From the NCBI GenBank assembly GCA_937901865.1, contig CALDID010000114.1, forward strand, positions 1 to 25,312: a DNA stretch of 25,312 bases, given 5' to 3'. The stretch comes from an uncultured Treponema sp. Its GTDB lineage: Bacteria > Spirochaetota > Spirochaetia > Treponematales > Treponemataceae. Position numbers and translations under genes: made by a program. Under the pieces are notes generated by a model. The model was given only the letters and a program-made list of their open reading frames with translations, did not search any database and was not told where the DNA came from. Below, in pieces: positions 22,039 to 25,312 of this stretch (its first letter is position 1; every line of letters starts with the position of its first letter).

Positions 22039-22077
22039 AAGCGTAAGTCCAGATAAGTCGGGCTTGCGCTTTTTTTA
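22039..22077 (+). terminator. Intrinsic terminator in the esterase leader
   Basis: AAGCGTAAGTCC (22039-22050) pairs with GGGCTTGCGCTT (22060-22071; 12 bp with two G-T pairs), followed by seven T. It lies between the promoter at 21992-22020 and the esterase ATG at 22103, so it either ends an upstream RNA or attenuates the esterase. Confidence 0.85.
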
Positions 22078-22102
22078 TTGCAATCGCATAAGGAGTGTTA
22101 CT

Positions 22103-23146
22103 ATGAAATTTTCTGCAATGATGAAATCGGTTTGTCTGTTGTCCGCAGTGTTCTTCGTTTCCTGCGCAACAAAGCCAGATTCTGCACAGACTGAGGGAAC
22201 GACAGAGGAAAAAACTGCAAAACCAAATCCGACCAACGGCGGTGCAAGCTGGCGACCAGGAGACGCTATGGCTCCGACTTCTGAGCCGTTCGACACAAGC
22301 GCAGAAAGCGTGTATGAAAATGTGCATTATGCAAGCCAAAGCGATACGCAGCAATGCGATATTTACGTTCCGAACGGAAGCGGCTCATTTCCTGTGATTG
22401 CGCTTGTTCACGGCGGCGGCTTTGCGTTCCAAAATCAAAAAATGCCAGTCGTTGCCCCCGTTGCAAAATACGCACTTTCTCACGGCTATGCAGTTGTTTC
22501 GATTGATTATCGCAAATCGTCAGAAGCTACGTTCCCTGCTGCATTGTCTGACGTGAAAGCCGCTATTCGCTTTATTCGCGCACACGCAGAGGAATACAAG
22601 CTAGACGCGGATAAAATCACGGTATGGGGCGAGAGCGCGGGCGCGTATTTAAGCGTGATGACTGCGCTTACTCCAAGCGTGGCGGAGCTTGACGGCGATG
22701 TAACGGATAATGCGGGCGTTTCTTCCGCAGTGAATACGGTCGTCGATTTCTACGGACCGATTGAGTTCTTTACGATGGACGCAGAGTTTGCCGCACTCGG
22801 AAAAGACGGCACGACGTATTCTCTCGAAAACTCGTTTGAAAGCAAGTTCTTGGGGCAAGCTATCGGTTCGGATAAAGCCACCGCATATCGCACCTATTGG
22901 GAAACATACAAAGACGCGCTCCCTGCAGATTTTGCGCTCAAAGCGTGGATTCAAGCAGGAACAGGAGATTTTGCAGTCCCTTGCACGCAGTCGGCAAATC
23001 TGGCGGATAGGCTTTCTGCACTCATCAGCGCAGACAATGTGCATTTCTCTACGATTGAGGGCGCACGACACATGGACAGCGCATTTTATACCGATGAAAA
23101 TCTTGGCGCAGTCTTCACATTTTTAGACAACGCGAATTCTCTATAA
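22103..23146 (+). CDS. Lipoprotein alpha/beta-hydrolase esterase
   Basis: A 347-residue secreted lipoprotein esterase. The signal peptide ends at FVSC with Cys21 as lipidation site, followed by a Ser/Thr/Glu/Pro-rich linker (22-60). The hydrolase domain shows the oxyanion-hole HGGGF (103-107), nucleophile elbow GESAG (176-180, Ser178), acid Asp289 in GTGDF and His323 in GARHMDS, so a complete triad. It resembles the acetyl-esterase/BD-FAE type that removes acyl groups from plant polysaccharides or short esters, fitting a gut or rumen treponeme, but substrate is inferred. The ATG at 22103 follows AAGGAGTG and gives the signal peptide; an upstream in-frame ATG at 22064 lies inside the terminator and is rejected. 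Confidence 0.9.
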   Translation: MKFSAMMKSVCLLSAVFFVSCATKPDSAQTEGTTEEKTAKPNPTNGGASWRPGDAMAPTSEPFDTSAESVYENVHYASQSDTQQCDIYVPNGSGSFPVIALVHGGGFAFQNQKMPVVAPVAKYALSHGYAVVSIDYRKSSEATFPAALSDVKAAIRFIRAHAEEYKLDADKITVWGESAGAYLSVMTALTPSVAELDGDVTDNAGVSSAVNTVVDFYGPIEFFTMDAEFAALGKDGTTYSLENSFESKFLGQAIGSDKATAYRTYWETYKDALPADFALKAWIQAGTGDFAVPCTQSANLADRLSALISADNVHFSTIEGARHMDSAFYTDENLGAVFTFLDNANSL

Positions 23147-23186
23147 TACATTGCGCACACTATATTTTTTTTACGCAATATGCTAG

Positions 23187-23231
23187 AATCACTCCTATAA
23201 GAAATCAGATTTTTCTAAGGAGTGATTTTTT
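23187..23231 (+). promoter_or_regulatory. Terminator-like hairpin sequestering the MATE ribosome-binding site
   Basis: AATCACTCCT (23187-23196) pairs perfectly with AGGAGTGATT (23218-23227), with an inner AGAAA/TTTCT stem, followed by a T-run and then directly by the ATG at 23232. The 3' arm contains the Shine-Dalgarno AAGGAGTG. A transcript reading through from the esterase would fold this, both terminating and hiding the ribosome-binding site. A possible -10 box TAGAAT (23184-23189) overlaps the left arm; an mRNA started there would lack that arm and be translatable. Confidence 0.75.
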
Positions 23232-24569
23232 ATGAACAAGGATCTGACAGTTGGAGAACCTAAGAAGGTGCTGTGGCAGTTCTGCCTGCCCCTTTTTGGA
23301 AGCATAATATTTCAGCAGTTATACAACATTGCGGATAGTCTCATAGCAGGAAAATTTGTGGGAGAAAATGCACTTGCAGCGGTGGGAAACAGCTATGAGA
23401 TTACGCTTATTTTCATTGCTTTTGCCTTTGGCTGTAACATTGGATGCTCAGTTATCGTATCGGAATTTTTTGGGGCGAAGGATTATTCTAAGATGAAGAC
23501 GGCGGTGTATACTTCAATGATAGCCAGCGGCGTGACCTGCCTTATACTTATGCTTATAGGTATTATTGGGTGTGGGGAGCTGCTCGCCCTTATTCATACA
23601 CCGGATGGAATATTTGCTGATTCTAAGTTATATCTTGATATATATGTGTGGGGACTTCCCTTTGTATTCTTCTATAATATTGCAACGGGAATATTTTCGG
23701 CACTGGGTGATTCAAAGACACCATTTATATTTCTTGCAGTGTCATCCACTGCCAATATCGCAGTTGATATATGGTTTGTTAAGGCATTTCGGATGGGAGT
23801 TGCCGGTGTGGCGTGGGCAACATTTATATGCCAGGGAATAAGCTGTATTGTGTCGCTTGTTGTTGTATGGAGAAGGCTTAAGACCTTGAAGGTTGATGAC
23901 AAGCCTAAGCTGTTCTCAAAGAAGATTCTTGGAAAGTTTGCTAAGGTTGCGATACCAAGCACATTGCAGCAAAGCTTTGTATCTATCGGTAATATAATAA
24001 TCCAGAGTGTGATCAACGGCTTTGGTTCCGGAGTTATTGCAGGATACTCAGCGGCAGTGAAGCTTAATAATCTGGTGATCACCTCCTTTACCACTTTGGC
24101 AAACGGTATATCCAATTATACGGCGCAGAATATCGGAGCTAAGAAATATGATAGGATTAAGGGCGGCTTCAAAGCCGGAATATCCATGGTGTGGACATTG
24201 TCTCTGCCCTTGTGTTTGCTGTATTTCTTTGCGGGGCGGTATTTGTTGATGCTATTTATGAATGAACCTACAGTAACAGCCATGAGTACCGGGATCATAT
24301 ATCTCAGAATTCTGTCCCCTTTCTACTTTGTCATATCTGCAAAGCTGGTGGCTGACGGAATCCTTAGAGGCTCCAGCAACATGATGAAGTTTATGGCGGC
24401 GACCTTCACAGATCTTACCTTAAGGGTTATGGGAGCAATTATCCTTTCAAAGACTGCTCTCGGTGCAACCGGGATATGGTGTGCCTGGCCTGTGGGCTGG
24501 ACGGTTGCCACGGTGATGTCCCTTTTCTTTTATAGAAAAATAATAGCGTTTCAAAATGAACAGATGTAG
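23232..24569 (+). CDS. MATE family efflux transporter
   Basis: A 445-residue Na+- or H+-coupled multidrug/toxin exporter of the MATE/DinF-like group, about 12 membrane segments in two homologous halves. N-terminal KVLWQFCLPLFGSIIFQQLYNIADSLIAG (read as family signature only) and the second-half equivalent VAIPSTLQQSFVSIGNIIIQ mark the repeat. It appears complete. Word use and style (ATA-, GGA- and TAT-rich, less of the TTTGC/GCAAA words of the rest) resemble Lachnospiraceae genes, as does the gene that follows; import from that group is likely. Substrate unknown. Confidence 0.92.
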   Translation: MNKDLTVGEPKKVLWQFCLPLFGSIIFQQLYNIADSLIAGKFVGENALAAVGNSYEITLIFIAFAFGCNIGCSVIVSEFFGAKDYSKMKTAVYTSMIASGVTCLILMLIGIIGCGELLALIHTPDGIFADSKLYLDIYVWGLPFVFFYNIATGIFSALGDSKTPFIFLAVSSTANIAVDIWFVKAFRMGVAGVAWATFICQGISCIVSLVVVWRRLKTLKVDDKPKLFSKKILGKFAKVAIPSTLQQSFVSIGNIIIQSVINGFGSGVIAGYSAAVKLNNLVITSFTTLANGISNYTAQNIGAKKYDRIKGGFKAGISMVWTLSLPLCLLYFFAGRYLLMLFMNEPTVTAMSTGIIYLRILSPFYFVISAKLVADGILRGSSNMMKFMAATFTDLTLRVMGAIILSKTALGATGIWCAWPVGWTVATVMSLFFYRKIIAFQNEQM

Positions 24570-24839
24570 TAAATTCTTCTTCTTTGTTCTTGCATTTCCA
24601 TAATGCTCGTGATAATATCTAATCAAAGCATACGACATTTCATATAAGTTTTATAAGTTGAGAAGTGTATATTATATTTTAAGTTAATCTAAGTGAATCT
24701 AAGTGTGTTATCTGAAATTTCAAGTGCTTTTATCAATCACCTATTATTAAGAATAGAAGCAGGGGATTTCAGAGAAACTAATATTGAAGTATAAGATTTT
24801 ATATCTCTATTTCTCCTGTGGCAGCAAAGGAGGAGTAGA
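24570..24839. other. 270-base AT-rich intergenic region
   Basis: No gene or clear terminator is seen. A ten-base word AATCTAAGTG is present in two exact tandem copies (24686-24705). CTGAAAT (24712-24718) and ATTTCAG (24766-24772) can pair around an inner CTATT/AATAG stem, giving a possible leader structure for the following gene. Not recognised as a known riboswitch. Confidence 0.4.
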
Positions 24840-25312
24840 ATGGCAGACAAACAAAAACTGAATAATGTGTCAAATAAGAAACAAGATGCTAGACAAAGCA
24901 AAAAGCAGTATCATCCACCGGAGTGTGCATCGCTAGAACTGGAATTTAGAAAGAATGATGCACAGATGATATATAAGCCGGAGCATATTCTTAATTCAAA
25001 GCCTAATCAAATTGATCTTCTTATTGAGAAAACGGATGATGTTGTGACGGAAAACAGACTTGGAGCAATATTCAAGAAATATAATATCATTGAATACAAG
25101 TCGCCAGGGGATCATCTTAACGAAAGGGTATATTATCGTACAGTGGCATACGCCTATCTGTTGGCAGCTTATGATAAGGATGTGAAATCATTAGGCGAGA
25201 TTACCCTTACATTTATAAGACAATCAAAACCCATTAAGCTGATGAAGTATTTCGAGGAAATGGGTTTTGAGATTGCGAAATATGAGCCTGGAATATATCA
25301 TGTGAAGAAATG
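24840..25312 (+). CDS. PD-(D/E)XK-like protein, 5' part (runs off window)
   Basis: The first 157 codons of a gene continuing past the window. AGGAGG precedes the ATG at 24840. After a polar N-terminus (1-50) come NQIDLLIE (Asp59) and a IIEYKSP motif (Glu85, Lys87), spaced as in the D...(D/E)xK active site of restriction-like nuclease folds; then VYYRTVAYAYLLAAY. I recall similar proteins as numerous in Lachnospiraceae, where they have no assigned function. Nuclease activity is inference from the motif. Together with the MATE gene it suggests a transferred segment that continues to the right. Confidence 0.65.
   Translation, partial: MADKQKLNNVSNKKQDARQSKKQYHPPECASLELEFRKNDAQMIYKPEHILNSKPNQIDLLIEKTDDVVTENRLGAIFKKYNIIEYKSPGDHLNERVYYRTVAYAYLLAAYDKDVKSLGEITLTFIRQSKPIKLMKYFEEMGFEIAKYEPGIYHVKK

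Overview
The window looks like a host-associated (gut, rumen or oral) Treponema chromosome. The best taxonomic marker is a 286-residue periplasmic-flagellum core flagellin (FlaB type) behind a textbook sigma-28 promoter; loose spirochaetal lipoboxes on two secreted lipoproteins agree with this. The assignment rests on sequence reading only, not on a database search.

Layout, left to right. 1-3376: a small unrecognised gene, a bidirectional terminator, a shikimate-kinase-like gene, purD, and a membrane zinc-ribbon protein. 3444-6920: a 770-residue repeat lipoprotein (minus strand) and flaB (plus strand) transcribed divergently, with a 14-bp perfect inverted repeat between them. 7011-12613: a three-gene minus-strand operon jetA-jetB-jetC (DUF3375, DUF4194 and an SMC-like ATPase), the condensin part of a Wadjet/MksBEF system, with no nuclease gene jetD. 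12673-12830: a complete tRNA-Ala(GGC) unit with promoter, gene and terminator. 13012-16913: minus-strand genes for a GHKL-ATPase/HDOD fusion, a queuosine-precursor-type (VUT/YhhQ) transporter and an amidase. 16983-19542: plus-strand genes for a membrane protein with a degenerate hydrolase-like domain, a Nif3 family protein and lspA. 19636-21493: a pyridoxamine-phosphate-oxidase-like protein and an MFS exporter (both minus strand). 21529-22102: 0.57 kb without a substantial gene. 22103-25312: a lipoprotein esterase, a MATE exporter and the start of a PD-(D/E)XK-like gene; the last two look like Lachnospiraceae genes and are probably imported.

Three things stand out. First, four intergenic regions (about 1327-1468, 12840-13000, 20057-20201, 21640-21869) carry degenerate tandem arrays with a regular 21-23 bp period. 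Two of them hold exactly 23 bp over six or seven units although the sequences differ between loci. Three of the four begin right behind the stop codon of a minus-strand gene that has no visible intrinsic terminator. I know of no described element of this kind. Second, the MFS exporter has a leader that reads like translational attenuation: a 17-codon leader peptide followed by three mutually exclusive pairing segments, one of which is the exporter's Shine-Dalgarno. This suggests a drug-inducible exporter. The esterase and MATE genes also have a terminator-like hairpin between promoter and start codon. Third, the JetABC operon lacks JetD, which argues for a chromosome-organising condensin, or a system with an unlinked effector, rather than a standard plasmid-cleaving Wadjet.

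Several promoters (purD, the HDOD gene, the 17019 membrane gene, the MFS leader peptide) place the expected transcription start within a few bases of the start codon and show no Shine-Dalgarno, so leaderless mRNAs seem common here.
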